From the NCBI GenBank assembly GCA_017459865.1, contig JAFUCD010000024.1:113497-177496 (forward strand): a DNA stretch of 64,000 nucleotides. The letters run 5' to 3'. Position numbers and translations under genes: made by a program. The notes beneath the pieces were generated by a model. It made no database searches and had not been told where the DNA came from. It was given only the letters and a program-made list of their open reading frames with translations. The DNA is from Oscillospiraceae bacterium (GTDB lineage: Bacteria > Bacillota_A > Clostridia > Oscillospirales > Oscillospiraceae). Positions 39,338-48,521 of this stretch are shown here, piece after piece (position 1 is the first letter of the stretch; the number at the start of each line of letters is the position of its first letter).

Positions 39338-39970
39338 TTATCGGCCTTGCCGCACGGCAGCCTGCACGGCGGCGGCGTTGTCCCGGAGCGTCACCGCGCC
39401 GGAGATCCAGTCCGCGCCGGAAAGCAGCTGCGCGCCGATGGCCTCCATGTCGCGCAGATTGCTGCGCTGGATCTCATCAGTCGCAGAGGAGGTGCAGTCC
39501 GTGAGCACCGCGACGTTGTATTCCAGCGAGATGCCGTCATAGCACGTCGTGCGGATGCAGTTCGGCGTGGTGGTCCCGGCGAGTACGATGGTGCGCACAC
39601 CGAGCCTACGGAGCATGAGATCCAGCTCCGTGCCGAAGAACGCCGAGAACCGGGGCTTGATGACGTGATAGTCCCGCGCGTCGGACCCGAATGCCTCCGG
39701 CATGGCGTCGGAGATCGCCTCCGCGCAGCCGGGGGAGATCGGTTTTCCGCCGCCCGCCCAGGCGGGATAACGCGTGTGCTCCACGTCGCTGCCGTCCGCG
39801 CGATAGCGCCGCGTAACGAAAAACAAGGGCACACCCGTAACCCGGCAGAAGCGGAGCACCTCCGCGCAGGCCGGGACAGTCGCCGCCGCACCTGCGATGC
39901 AGCAGGGGGAGGCGGGGTCGAGAAAGCCGTTTTGCATATCGATCATGATGAGTGCTGCGCGATTTTCCAT
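39338..39970 (-). CDS. Isochorismatase-like cysteine hydrolase
   Basis: A 210-residue protein with the catalytic triad of the family: Asp in IMIDMQNGFLD, Lys in HVIKPRFSAF and Cys in LAGTTTPNCIRTTCYD. The cis-peptide VLAG motif is present. Members cleave C-N or C-O bonds (nicotinamidase, carbamoylsarcosine amidase, isochorismatase). The start at 39970 has AAAGGA upstream. Beside a NudC-like Nudix gene a role in NAD turnover is possible, but the substrate cannot be named. Confidence 0.88.
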   Translation of the reverse strand: MENRAALIMIDMQNGFLDPASPCCIAGAAATVPACAEVLRFCRVTGVPLFFVTRRYRADGSDVEHTRYPAWAGGGKPISPGCAEAISDAMPEAFGSDARDYHVIKPRFSAFFGTELDLMLRRLGVRTIVLAGTTTPNCIRTTCYDGISLEYNVAVLTDCTSSATDEIQRSNLRDMEAIGAQLLSGADWISGAVTLRDNAAAVQAAVRQGR

Positions 39971-40002
39971 TGCCGCACATCCTTTCATAGGTCGCTTGTT
40001 TT

Positions 40003-41100
40003 TTATTTTCCCGCGTTCAGGATCGCTTCGACCTGGGCGCGCTTTTCATAGAGCACGCAGCCGCCGGTGTGGTCGTCCATCAGGATATCGCCGGAGCGCA
40101 GCGCCGTGAACAGGGGAGACTGCATCGCGTCCAGCAGAGAGCTGTCGCGGATGTTCACGTCCGAATACGGGCTGAAGGGGCAGGGCTCGGCGCCGCCGTG
40201 GGAGTTGATGTGGAAAAAGCCGCGGCCCGCCGCGATGCAGCCGCCGGTGTTCTTCTCGTCGCCGGGGAAGGCGATGAACTCCATCTTCTCGATCTGATCA
40301 CGCAGCGCCATGATGTTTGCGCGCAGCGTGTCCTGCTCAGACTCCGAGAGCGCGAGATGCGTAAGCTCCTGATTCGTCGGCACGAACTCGACGAAGATCA
40401 CGACCTTGCAGCCCATGTCCTGCAGCTGACCGATGTATTCCGGAGACGTGACCTCGGCGAGATTTTCGTTCGTCACGGTGATGGACGCGCCGAAAAGGAT
40501 CTTTTTCTCCCGCAGACGCTCCATGCCCTCCATGAGCTTTTGGTAAACGCCGTCGCCGCGGCGGTTGTCCGTGAGCAGATTGTCGCCCTCGATGCTCAGC
40601 ACCGGAGCTAGATTGCGGTTTTCGTCAAAAAGCGCCACCGTGCGCTCGGAAAAGAGCGTGCCGTTGGTGAAGACGGGGAAGAGGATGTCCTTCTGCTCCG
40701 CTGCCTGCAGCAGCACATCGCGGCGCACCAGCGGCTCGCCGCCTGCAAGCAGGATGAAGCTCACGCCCAGCTCGGACGCCTCGCGGAAGATGCGGCCCCA
40801 TTCTTCGCCGGAGAGCTGCTCCACGGGCTTTTCGTCCGTGACGCTGTCCAGCGACCGGGCGTAGCAGCCCGCGCAATGGAGGTTGCACTGGCTCGTGATG
40901 CTCGCGATCAGAAACGCGGGCACGTTCAGCCCGGTCTCCTTGGCCTGCCTGCGCTTGTCGGCGGCTGCCTTCGCACTCTTATAAAATTTTGCGAGGAACA
41001 CGGCCTCCCGCGCGCTGAAGTCCGAGAGATTCAAAAGCCCCTTCAAAAAGCCGCGTACACCGTTGTTCAGGTGCTGTACTACGTCAAATGTCGCATCCAT
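40003..41100 (-). CDS. Radical SAM protein (second paralogue)
   Basis: A 365-residue enzyme with cluster cysteines C72, C76, C79 in SQCNLHCAGCYARS, LLAGGEPLVRRDV, SIEGDNLLTDNRRG, and the same C-terminal GGCIAAGRGFFHINSHGG, EPCPFSPYSD and GGCVLYEKR as the protein at 19409-20521. Start at 41100 is set by GGGAG eight bases upstream. Context differs: no flavodoxin or peroxidase here. The reaction is unknown; the conserved extra cysteines suggest an auxiliary cluster. Confidence 0.92.
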   Translation of the reverse strand: MDATFDVVQHLNNGVRGFLKGLLNLSDFSAREAVFLAKFYKSAKAAADKRRQAKETGLNVPAFLIASITSQCNLHCAGCYARSLDSVTDEKPVEQLSGEEWGRIFREASELGVSFILLAGGEPLVRRDVLLQAAEQKDILFPVFTNGTLFSERTVALFDENRNLAPVLSIEGDNLLTDNRRGDGVYQKLMEGMERLREKKILFGASITVTNENLAEVTSPEYIGQLQDMGCKVVIFVEFVPTNQELTHLALSESEQDTLRANIMALRDQIEKMEFIAFPGDEKNTGGCIAAGRGFFHINSHGGAEPCPFSPYSDVNIRDSSLLDAMQSPLFTALRSGDILMDDHTGGCVLYEKRAQVEAILNAGK

Positions 41101-41210
41101 ACGAAACACTCCCTGAAAATTGATTTTGTAAAATCGATTTTATCACAAAACGGAGCGTTATGCAACCGGAATTTGCCTGACGCGCTTTTTCGGAGCCGGA
41201 ATAAGGAATC

Positions 41211-41236
41211 CCCCGGGCGGATCGCTCCACCCGGGG
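41211..41236. terminator. Hairpin downstream of lipoprotein gene
   Basis: CCCCGGG (41211-41217) and CCCGGGG (41230-41236) form a 7-bp GC stem. The leftward side has only ATTCCTTATT, so as a terminator of the leftward lipoprotein gene it is weak. Confidence 0.4.
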
Positions 41237-41272
41237 TCCTTGGATGCGTTGGGATATCAGCCGCGCGGCCGA

Positions 41273-41911
41273 TCAGTTCATGCCGAACAGGGCCTTGCCG
41301 AGCTCTTCGCCGCCGGCCTCGTTCACGCCGTAGACGCCGTCCTCGAGCTCCTCAAAGCGGACGGTCACTTCGGTTCCCTCTTTATAAGTGGGGTCGTCGA
41401 GCTCAACTTTCAGCTCGTCGATAACGGCGAGAATGACCTTGTTGATGAGCTCGTTCTCAGTCAGGTTCTCGATGTCGGGGTCGGTCATGATGGACTCTGC
41501 GACCTTCTCGCCCGCGGCGTCGATGCTCGCTTCGAGATCCAGAGGCTCGATCGTGACAGGCACGTCGAAGCCGCCCTCGACCTCCACCGCGTCGCCGACG
41601 GTATACTTGCTCTTGGCGAGCATGTCCAGCATCACATCACGGAAGCTGTCCTTCACCTCGTCCGTCAGCTCGATGCTGTCAGACATTTCGTCGAGCACCT
41701 CGTCGATCGCGTCAGAGACAACGTTTTCCAGCTCGTCGGCGTCGACCAGCTTGACCGAGTGATCATAGTCTCCGGTGCACAGGATGTCGAGCACTGCCTT
41801 GACATATTTTTCAGCATCGTCGGCAGTAGGCTTTCTGCTGCCGCAGGCGGCGAGCGCGAAGATCATGCACAGCACCAGAAGCATGGCGGATACGCGTTTG
41901 ATTCGATTCAT
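41273..41911 (-). CDS. Putative lipoprotein
   Basis: A 212-residue acidic protein with a lipoprotein signal peptide: basic N-terminus, hydrophobic stretch and lipobox LAAC with the acylated Cys at 23. The rest is soluble and rich in Asp/Glu (KYVKAVLDILCTGDYDHSVKL..., DELENVVSDAIDEVLDEM). It should sit on the outer face of the membrane. It resembles small DUF-type clostridial lipoproteins, but no family was recognised. Confidence 0.75.
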   Translation of the reverse strand: MNRIKRVSAMLLVLCMIFALAACGSRKPTADDAEKYVKAVLDILCTGDYDHSVKLVDADELENVVSDAIDEVLDEMSDSIELTDEVKDSFRDVMLDMLAKSKYTVGDAVEVEGGFDVPVTIEPLDLEASIDAAGEKVAESIMTDPDIENLTENELINKVILAVIDELKVELDDPTYKEGTEVTVRFEELEDGVYGVNEAGGEELGKALFGMN

Positions 41912-42026
41912 TGTGGATCCTCCTTATTTCATAAGCGTGATTTCACTATACCATATCGATCCCCGTGTTTCAAGCAAACCCGACAAAAAAGACGGACAGC
42001 TTGCAAAACGGTATGCCGCGCAGGGG

Positions 42027-43319
42027 TCAGACGTCGTTTTTGATCATCTGGTCGAGCGTCTCCCGCCGGACGGCGACAGAGGCGCCCTTCGGGGTGAGCA
42101 TCACGATCGGGGCGTGCGGGATGCGGTTGTAGTGCGAGGCCATGGCGTAGTTGTATGCGCCGGTGGTGCACACGGCGAGCAGGTCCCCGCGCCGCAGCTC
42201 CGGAAGCCAAACATCCGGCTGGATGATGTCGTCCGATTCGCAGCAGCGGCCAACGACGTCGCAATGAAGCGTCGGCGGCGCCTCCATGCGCTCGGGGGCG
42301 AAGACGGTGTACTGCGAGCGGTAGAGCGCGTAGCGCGGGTTGTCCGTCATGCCGCCGTCGACGGACACGTAGTTTTTATAGCCCTTGATGCGCTTGACGG
42401 AGCCGACCGTGTACATTGTGAGGCCCGCGTCGGCGACGATGCTGCGCCCCGGCTCGAGCAGCACGGCGGGGAAGGGGATGGCGAGCTGCGCCGCGAGCTC
42501 CTTCATGAATTCCGCGAGCGCCGAGATGCGATAGGCGATGTCCACGACGCCCTCGCTCTCGCGATAGCGCACGCCGTAGCCGCCGCCGAGATCGAGATAC
42601 CGCGTCACGAAGCCATATTTTTTGTGGAGCTTTGCCATGAACTCCAGCATGATCTGTGCCGTGCGCTCATAGACGTCCTCGTCGAAGACCATCGAGCCGA
42701 CGTGGCAATGCAGGCCGACGATCTCCAGATGCTCCAGCGCGGCGGCGTAGTTATAAAACTCCTCAGCCTGCCCGGTCTCGATCGGGACGCCGAACTTGGA
42801 GTCGACCTTGCCGGTCGCGACAGCGTCGTAGGTATGCGGATCGATGCCCGGCGTCACGCGCAGGAGGCACTTTTGCGTGATGCCCTTGCGCACGGCGATG
42901 TGCTCGATGGCGTAGAGCTCCTCGACGTTGTCTACGACAAAGTACCCGACGCCGCGGTCCATCGCGAAGGCGATGTCCTCGTCGGTCTTGTTGTTGCCGT
43001 GGAAGAACGCCTTCTCCATCGGGAAGCCCGCCTTGGCCGCGGTGTGCACCTCGCCGGAGGAGACCACGTCGATGCCGAGTCCCTCGTCCGCGACGATCTC
43101 ATACATGCGCTTGAAGCTGAGCGCCTTGCTGGCATAGAGCGTGAGCGCGTTTTCTCCGAAAAATTCCGACATGGCCTTCTGGTACATGCGGCAGTTGTCG
43201 CGGATGCGCTGCTCATCCATCAGGTACAGCGGCGTGCCGTACTTTCTGGCGAGCGCGGGGGTATTGAAGCCGGCGAACTCCAGCACGCCGTCTTTGATCT
43301 TCAGATTGGTTGCGATCAT
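42027..43319 (-). CDS. lysA: Diaminopimelate decarboxylase
   Basis: A 430-residue PLP enzyme of fold type III: YASKALSFKRM holds the PLP lysine, then HGNNKTDEDI, GLHCHVGSM, DLGGGYGVRYRE, EPGRSIVADAG and the active-site Cys in VVGRCCESDD. It makes L-lysine from meso-diaminopimelate, the last step of lysine synthesis. The start at 43319 follows GGAGG. Monocistronic between a lipoprotein gene and membrane-protein genes. Confidence 0.95.
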   Translation of the reverse strand: MIATNLKIKDGVLEFAGFNTPALARKYGTPLYLMDEQRIRDNCRMYQKAMSEFFGENALTLYASKALSFKRMYEIVADEGLGIDVVSSGEVHTAAKAGFPMEKAFFHGNNKTDEDIAFAMDRGVGYFVVDNVEELYAIEHIAVRKGITQKCLLRVTPGIDPHTYDAVATGKVDSKFGVPIETGQAEEFYNYAAALEHLEIVGLHCHVGSMVFDEDVYERTAQIMLEFMAKLHKKYGFVTRYLDLGGGYGVRYRESEGVVDIAYRISALAEFMKELAAQLAIPFPAVLLEPGRSIVADAGLTMYTVGSVKRIKGYKNYVSVDGGMTDNPRYALYRSQYTVFAPERMEAPPTLHCDVVGRCCESDDIIQPDVWLPELRRGDLLAVCTTGAYNYAMASHYNRIPHAPIVMLTPKGASVAVRRETLDQMIKNDV

Positions 43320-43390
43320 ACGCAAAACCTCCAACGGGAAAATGTATGTGATTTACAATAACATACAGCGATTTAATGTGCAAGAGAATT

Positions 43391-44032
43391 TTATCTTTTT
43401 TGCTTTCTTCCGACGAGGATATACACGATGCACAGCGCCGCGATGAGCCCGATGGCGAGGATGGCGCAGTTGCGGAAAAAGACCTCCGGCAGGATCAAAA
43501 TGATCTCGTCGAGATCGGGGTCAAAGAGCCAGTTGGTCTTGCCCGGAAAGAAGATATGGTGGAAGACCGTGAACGCGCGGTCGAAGTCCTGCGCGCCCCA
43601 GATGCCGATCGCGGCGAAGAGCGCCAGCACGCCCCAGCCCGCCCAGAACGACGCGCCGCGCCCGAGCGGACGTGCGGGCTTCACGCGCAGCGAGACGAGA
43701 AAAAGCACGACCAGCGCCGCCGCCGAGCAGATCAGCACGCGCAGATCCAGCCGGAACAGCACGCCGACGTCGGCAAAGTGCGTCCGCCCGGTCTCGGTCC
43801 AGCCGAGGCTGCCGGTGGAAAAATCCCCGCCGCGCAGGCAAAAGCGCATCACGTCGTCATACGCCTCCAGGATCGTCTCCTCCGTCCAGCCCGTCTCCGC
43901 CGGGAGGTCCAGCGCGCGGACGTGCGCGACATAAAACGCGCGCGAGAGGATCGGCGCCGCGATCCCGGCGCTCACGGCAAAGAGCGCCAGCGCGAGGATC
44001 AGGAGCGCTGTCAAAAGCTTAGACTGTTTCAT
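43391..44032 (-). CDS. TIGR01906 (DUF1461) family membrane protein
   Basis: A 213-residue protein with four hydrophobic helices and the family motif FDRAFTVFHHIFFPGKTNWLFDPDLDEII (split here by position 150-180), followed by LPEVFFRNCAIL. Conserved in lactobacilli and clostridia, no function known. Its start overlaps the upstream lysoplasmalogenase-like gene by 14 bp, so both are one transcript. Confidence 0.85.
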   Translation of the reverse strand: MKQSKLLTALLILALALFAVSAGIAAPILSRAFYVAHVRALDLPAETGWTEETILEAYDDVMRFCLRGGDFSTGSLGWTETGRTHFADVGVLFRLDLRVLICSAAALVVLFLVSLRVKPARPLGRGASFWAGWGVLALFAAIGIWGAQDFDRAFTVFHHIFFPGKTNWLFDPDLDEIILILPEVFFRNCAILAIGLIAALCIVYILVGRKQKR

Positions 44033-44684
44033 GCTGCCCTCCGAAGCTGTCCGCGGACAGGACGATCAGGACCTGTCCGGGAAGATAAAACGCCCACATG
44101 GCGACATTGGCAAAGGCGCTGAGCGCGCTCTGCGGCAGATTGTGCACGCCCACGCAGAGATCGCACAGGAAAAAAAGACCGAGTCCTGCGGCAAAAAGCA
44201 CCGCGCGGCGCGTACGGGTCTGCGCGGCGATGGAGACGCTGTGTGCCAGATTCATGAAAAACCACACGATATATGCCGCTGCGAGCATTTCGAGACGCCC
44301 GAACGCTTTGCCGACGAAAGCCGCCGCAAAGCCCGCAAGCATCGCCCGCGCGGTGAAATGCAGCGTCCTGTTCATGCCGCTCATGACGCACAGCCGTTCG
44401 GTGTAGAGCGCCTGCACGCAGAGAAACAGCGCCACGCCCGCGAGATAGTGTGCGTCCAGCAGCAGCAAGAACACGTCCGCCGCCGCCGTCAGCACGAGCG
44501 CCGCGAACACGATCCATCCGTCCCGCGAGCGCAGCGCGGTCAGCCCCGCGAGCACGACCAGCGCGATCCCGGCGTACTTCAGCCCGGCGGAAAGCGCTGC
44601 GCTGCCGCCTGTGAGATCGAGCGCCAGAAACGCGGCATACAGCAGCGCCTCGAGTACAAGAAAGATCGTTCTCAGTCGTTTCAT
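44019..44684 (-). CDS. YhhN/lysoplasmalogenase-like membrane protein
   Basis: A 221-residue integral membrane protein with about eight helices: RDGWIVFAALVLTAAADVFLL, HYLAGVALFLCVQALYTERL and LGLFFLCDLCVGVHNL with the two conserved Asp residues typical of the YhhN family, which hydrolyses lysoplasmalogens in animals. Plasmalogens occur in anaerobic clostridia, so such an activity is plausible. Start at 44684 follows GGAGG. Confidence 0.8.
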   Translation of the reverse strand: MKRLRTIFLVLEALLYAAFLALDLTGGSAALSAGLKYAGIALVVLAGLTALRSRDGWIVFAALVLTAAADVFLLLLDAHYLAGVALFLCVQALYTERLCVMSGMNRTLHFTARAMLAGFAAAFVGKAFGRLEMLAAAYIVWFFMNLAHSVSIAAQTRTRRAVLFAAGLGLFFLCDLCVGVHNLPQSALSAFANVAMWAFYLPGQVLIVLSADSFGGQHETV

Positions 44685-44887
44685 ACGCTGCCTCCTTACT
44701 GCGGTTTCTATAACCATACCACAATCGGTCGCGCTTGAAAAGAGCGGAAAATCGGCAACTGCCTATTGTGCGCAAACGCGATTTGTGTTACATTATAAAG
44801 TGAAAAAGAATGCGGCGCTCTTGACGAGCTGCACAGCATTCACCCGCGTCCGGGAACGCAGACGCGGTCATGACGGAGGATCAGAGG

Positions 44888-46585
44888 ATGGAAGTTCTGA
44901 AATTCAATCAGGACGCATGCAAAAACTGCTATAAGTGCGTGCGTTACTGCCCGGTCAAATCCATGCGCGTGTCCAAGGGACTGCCGCAGATCGTCGCAAA
45001 CGAGTGTATCGTGTGCGGCAGCTGTGTGAGCGTATGTCCGCAGCACGCGAAGTATGTCGTGAGCGAGGTGAAGGTCATCAAGGACCTGATCCGCTCTGGC
45101 AAGCGCGTCGTCGCGAGCGTGGACTCGACCTATCTCGCCTATTTTGAGACGCCCGGCTTCGCAAGGGTCCGGGACGCGCTGCGTGCGCTCGGCATGTCTG
45201 AGGCGTATGAGACCGCCGAGGGCGCCCAGCTCGTGGAGCGCCAGCTGGAGATCCTGGTCGCGCGCGCCAACGGCAGACCCCTGATCACGTCCGGGTGCCC
45301 GTCGATCGTGCTCTACGCCGAAAAGCATTTTCCTGAGGCGCTGCCGTATCTCGCGCCGGTGCTCTCGCCCATGCAGGCACACGCGCAGATCCTGCGCCAG
45401 CGCTGCCCGGATGCCGCGATCGTTTACATCAGCCCCTGTATCGCCCGCAAGGAGGAGACCAAGGACTACGAGAGCGTGGGCGCGGATTACGCCATCACGT
45501 TCGATGAGCTCGCCGCGTGGATGAAGGAGATGGGCGTCTCGGTGCGCACGACCGTCGAGTCTGACGAGCCCAAGGCGGCGCACGGCTATGTCATCACCGG
45601 CGGCGTCGAGGACGGCATGACGCATCTGATCGGCGTGGACTATCTCTCGGTCGATACGCTCGAGGACTGCATCAAGGTCATGAAGTGCGTCGTCGACGGC
45701 GGTCTGCGTGACTGCTGCATCGAGATGTCCGCCTGCCACGGCAACTGCATCGGCGGCATGGTCTTCAGCCGCAAGGACCGTAACCTGCTTGAATCCCGTA
45801 AGCGCATCGAGAACGCCTCGATGTATGACGGCGGCGATTTTGACGTCCCGGAGCGCATCGATCTGTATCGCGCCATGGAGGATCACCATATCCACGCCGG
45901 CGAGGAGCCGCCCGAGAGCGCCATCACCGGCATTCTGCGCAAGATGGGCAAGTTCACCCCCGAGGACGAGATCGACTGCAGCCTCTGCGGCTACGCCACC
46001 TGCCGCGAGAGCGCCAAGGCCATCTATGAGGGGCGCGCGGAGATCAGCATGTGCCTGCCCTACATGAAGGAGAAGGCCGAGACCTATTCCGAAAAGATCA
46101 TCAATGTATCGCCCGAGGGCATCATCACCGTCAGCAAGAAGCTGAAGGTCAAGCAGATCAACACCGCCGCCTGCCGCATTTTCGGCATCAATGATCCGTC
46201 GGACATCATCGGATATCCCGTCAGCCGGATCATGGACGAGTACGATTTCGTCAAGCTCATGAGCATCGACGACACGCAGTATACCGACCAGATCTTCCTC
46301 GCGGAGTACAACGTCTATCTCGAGCGCATCTTTATCTGCGATCCGCAGCGCACGATGTTCACGTGCATCATGCGCGATGTGACGCGCTCGCGTCAGCGCA
46401 AGAGCCAGGTGCAGAAGACCAAGCTCCACGCGGCGGATCTCGCCGACAACATCATTGACAAGCAGCTTCGCATCGTGCACGAGATCGCAAGCCTTCTCGG
46501 CGAGACAGCCGCGGAGACCAAGGTCGCCGTCCACGATCTGAAGGAAGCGATCCTGCTGGATGAGGATGAGAACAATGCGGAATAA
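44888..46585 (+). CDS. Sensory-type [FeFe]-hydrogenase-like protein with PAS domain
   Basis: A 565-residue protein: two N-terminal [4Fe-4S] ferredoxin motifs (C11-C21 in CKNCYKCVRYCP, C40-C50 in CIVCGSCVSVCP), a hydrogenase large-subunit-like region (about 60-360) whose H-cluster loops are altered (TSGCPS, SPCIARKEE, SACHGNCIGG), a further Fe-S motif (CSLCGYATCRESAKA) and a PAS domain (about 395-500). This order matches HsfB/group D-type sensory [FeFe] hydrogenases. It overlaps a SpoIIE-type phosphatase gene by 11 bp, so a redox or H2 signal is probably passed to phosphatase output. Start chosen at 44888 by spacing from GGAGG. Confidence 0.88.
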   Translation: MEVLKFNQDACKNCYKCVRYCPVKSMRVSKGLPQIVANECIVCGSCVSVCPQHAKYVVSEVKVIKDLIRSGKRVVASVDSTYLAYFETPGFARVRDALRALGMSEAYETAEGAQLVERQLEILVARANGRPLITSGCPSIVLYAEKHFPEALPYLAPVLSPMQAHAQILRQRCPDAAIVYISPCIARKEETKDYESVGADYAITFDELAAWMKEMGVSVRTTVESDEPKAAHGYVITGGVEDGMTHLIGVDYLSVDTLEDCIKVMKCVVDGGLRDCCIEMSACHGNCIGGMVFSRKDRNLLESRKRIENASMYDGGDFDVPERIDLYRAMEDHHIHAGEEPPESAITGILRKMGKFTPEDEIDCSLCGYATCRESAKAIYEGRAEISMCLPYMKEKAETYSEKIINVSPEGIITVSKKLKVKQINTAACRIFGINDPSDIIGYPVSRIMDEYDFVKLMSIDDTQYTDQIFLAEYNVYLERIFICDPQRTMFTCIMRDVTRSRQRKSQVQKTKLHAADLADNIIDKQLRIVHEIASLLGETAAETKVAVHDLKEAILLDEDENNAE

Positions 46586-47759
46586 CACAACGCGGCGCAG
46601 CAAAACGCTGGTCTGGGACGTCGGCTTCGTCACCCGCTGCAAAAACGGCGAGACGATCTGCGGCGACCAGTGCGTGATCACGAACGGCGAAGGGGAGCGC
46701 ACCGTCGTCCTCTCCGACGGACTCGGCAGCGGCGTGAAGGCAAACATCCTCTCCACGCTCACGGCGACGATGCTCACGCGCATGCTCGAGGGCAACGTGC
46801 CGCTCGATGAATGCGTCACGACCGTCGCCGAGACGCTGCCCATGTGCAAGGACCGCAAGCTCGCATATGCGACCTTCACGATCGTCCAGACCAAGGACGA
46901 GACGGTCACGCTCGTGCAGTATGATAACCCGCGCGCGGTGTTTCTCAAGGGCGGGAAGGTGCAGCGCTACAGCTACTCGGCGCATTTTATCCAGGACAAG
47001 GAGCTGCACGAAAGCCGCCTGCAGTTCGACGTGGGCGACATGCTCATCCTCTTCAGCGACGGTGTATCCGAGGCCGGGCGCGGTCTGACCACGATCGCCG
47101 GCTGGCCGGAGGAGGAGATGCACGCCTTCATGGAGCGCAACTACCAGCCTGATCTCTCGGCACAGTCGATGGCGGCGCGTATCCTCTCGTGCGTCCAGTC
47201 GCTGGATCTGGACGTGATGCACGATGACACGACCATCGCCGTGGTGAAGCTTCGCCGCCGCATGGCTGCAAACGTCATGATCGGTCCGCCGGAGCACAAG
47301 GACGATGACCTGAGCACCATGCGTCTGTTCTTCGCCAAGGAGGGCAAGCACGTCCTCTGCGGCGGCACCACCGCGAAGGCGGCGGCAAAGTTCCTCGGCG
47401 CCAAGGTGCGCGTGCTGCCCGACACCGGGTCGGAGGAGGTCCCGCCCATGAGCGAGATCACCGGCGTCGACCTCGTCACAGAGGGCGCCGTCACGCTCGC
47501 GGAGACGATCCGGCTCATCGAGCTCTACCGGACCGACGGCCTGCTCACGCTGGAGCTGGAAACGCGCAAGGACGGCGCGGCCAAGCTCGCCCTGCTGCTG
47601 GCGGAGGAAGCGACCGATGTGAACATCCTCTTCGGCAACGCCTCGAACAGCGCGATGGACGATTCCGATTTCAGCTTTGAGCACAAGCTCAAGCTGATGC
47701 AGGAGCTGAAGGAGAAGCTGGAGGCAGCCGGTAAACGCGTAAAGATCAGCTTTGTTTGA
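46575..47759 (+). CDS. SpoIIE-type PP2C phosphatase
   Basis: A 394-residue serine/threonine phosphatase: metal-binding VVLSDGLGSGVKANILS, LILFSDGVSEAG and HDDTTIAVVKL form the PP2C/SpoIIE core in residues about 10-225. A C-terminal half of about 160 residues (FFAKEGKHVLCGGTTAKAAAKFLG) is an extra domain of unknown role found in clostridial homologues beside sensory hydrogenases. Gene overlap with the Fe-S sensor suggests a signalling pair. ATGs at 46560 and 46566 are alternative starts. Confidence 0.88.
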   Translation: MRNNTTRRSKTLVWDVGFVTRCKNGETICGDQCVITNGEGERTVVLSDGLGSGVKANILSTLTATMLTRMLEGNVPLDECVTTVAETLPMCKDRKLAYATFTIVQTKDETVTLVQYDNPRAVFLKGGKVQRYSYSAHFIQDKELHESRLQFDVGDMLILFSDGVSEAGRGLTTIAGWPEEEMHAFMERNYQPDLSAQSMAARILSCVQSLDLDVMHDDTTIAVVKLRRRMAANVMIGPPEHKDDDLSTMRLFFAKEGKHVLCGGTTAKAAAKFLGAKVRVLPDTGSEEVPPMSEITGVDLVTEGAVTLAETIRLIELYRTDGLLTLELETRKDGAAKLALLLAEEATDVNILFGNASNSAMDDSDFSFEHKLKLMQELKEKLEAAGKRVKISFV

Positions 47760-47789
47760 CGACATTCCGAGCCTGAAAGGAGCATTCCC

Positions 47790-48497
47790 ATGTCCCGACG
47801 AACCCGGAGACTTTGGATCCTCGCGATCCTGATCGTCGCGCTGGCGATCGGCGGATATCTGTTTTATCGCGCCAACTTCAAAAACTATGTGGACACCGCG
47901 CGCATGCTCAGCGCAGCCTACAACGCGGATAAGTCCGACATCAGCTACACCGTCTCGCTCAACGGCAGAGAGCTGGACGTGCGCTTCCGCACGGTCAAGT
48001 TCCCGGTCGGGGAGAGCGGCAGCGCCATGAAGATCGATGTGGAGAGCGATCTGCTGTCCCATTCCTTTTATAAGGTCAACGGGCGCAGCTATGATGACGA
48101 CGCCGCGCTCGAGCGGCTCATCCCGAAGAACTTCATGAGCCTGCTGCAATGGGGCGCGGACATCTACAGCTCTGATCTGGAGATCGAGCGCACCAGCGAC
48201 GGCGGCCGCAAGGTCTATACCGTCAAGGTCCCGGACGACATGGCGCAGTCCTTCATGGACCGCTATCTCGAGGGGCTGGACAAGCTGAATCTCACGTATT
48301 CCGACTGCACGATGTATCTCACGGCGGTCAACGGCGAGATGACCGAGCTCACGCTGCAGGGCAATACGCACTACAAAGTCCTGGCGATGGAGGCGTCTGC
48401 CCTGATCACCGTCCGCGCGCACATCAACGCCGTCGGCGAGGCGGTCAAGGTGCCGACGCTGCCGCAGGATGTGCAGGACCAGATCCAATCGGCTTAA
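47790..48497 (+). CDS. Membrane-anchored hypothetical protein
   Basis: A 235-residue protein with one N-terminal transmembrane helix (RLWILAILIVALAIGGYLFY), the rest predicted outside the cell: ARMLSAAYNADKSDISYTVSLNGRELDV and other beta-rich stretches. No family was recognised. It has a good AAAGGAG site and follows the phosphatase gene by 30 bp; murT begins 25 bp after it, so it may belong to the same transcript. Confidence 0.75.
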   Translation: MSRRTRRLWILAILIVALAIGGYLFYRANFKNYVDTARMLSAAYNADKSDISYTVSLNGRELDVRFRTVKFPVGESGSAMKIDVESDLLSHSFYKVNGRSYDDDAALERLIPKNFMSLLQWGADIYSSDLEIERTSDGGRKVYTVKVPDDMAQSFMDRYLEGLDKLNLTYSDCTMYLTAVNGEMTELTLQGNTHYKVLAMEASALITVRAHINAVGEAVKVPTLPQDVQDQIQSA

Positions 48498-48521
48498 AGA
48501 TATCAGAGGAGAAGACCACCC

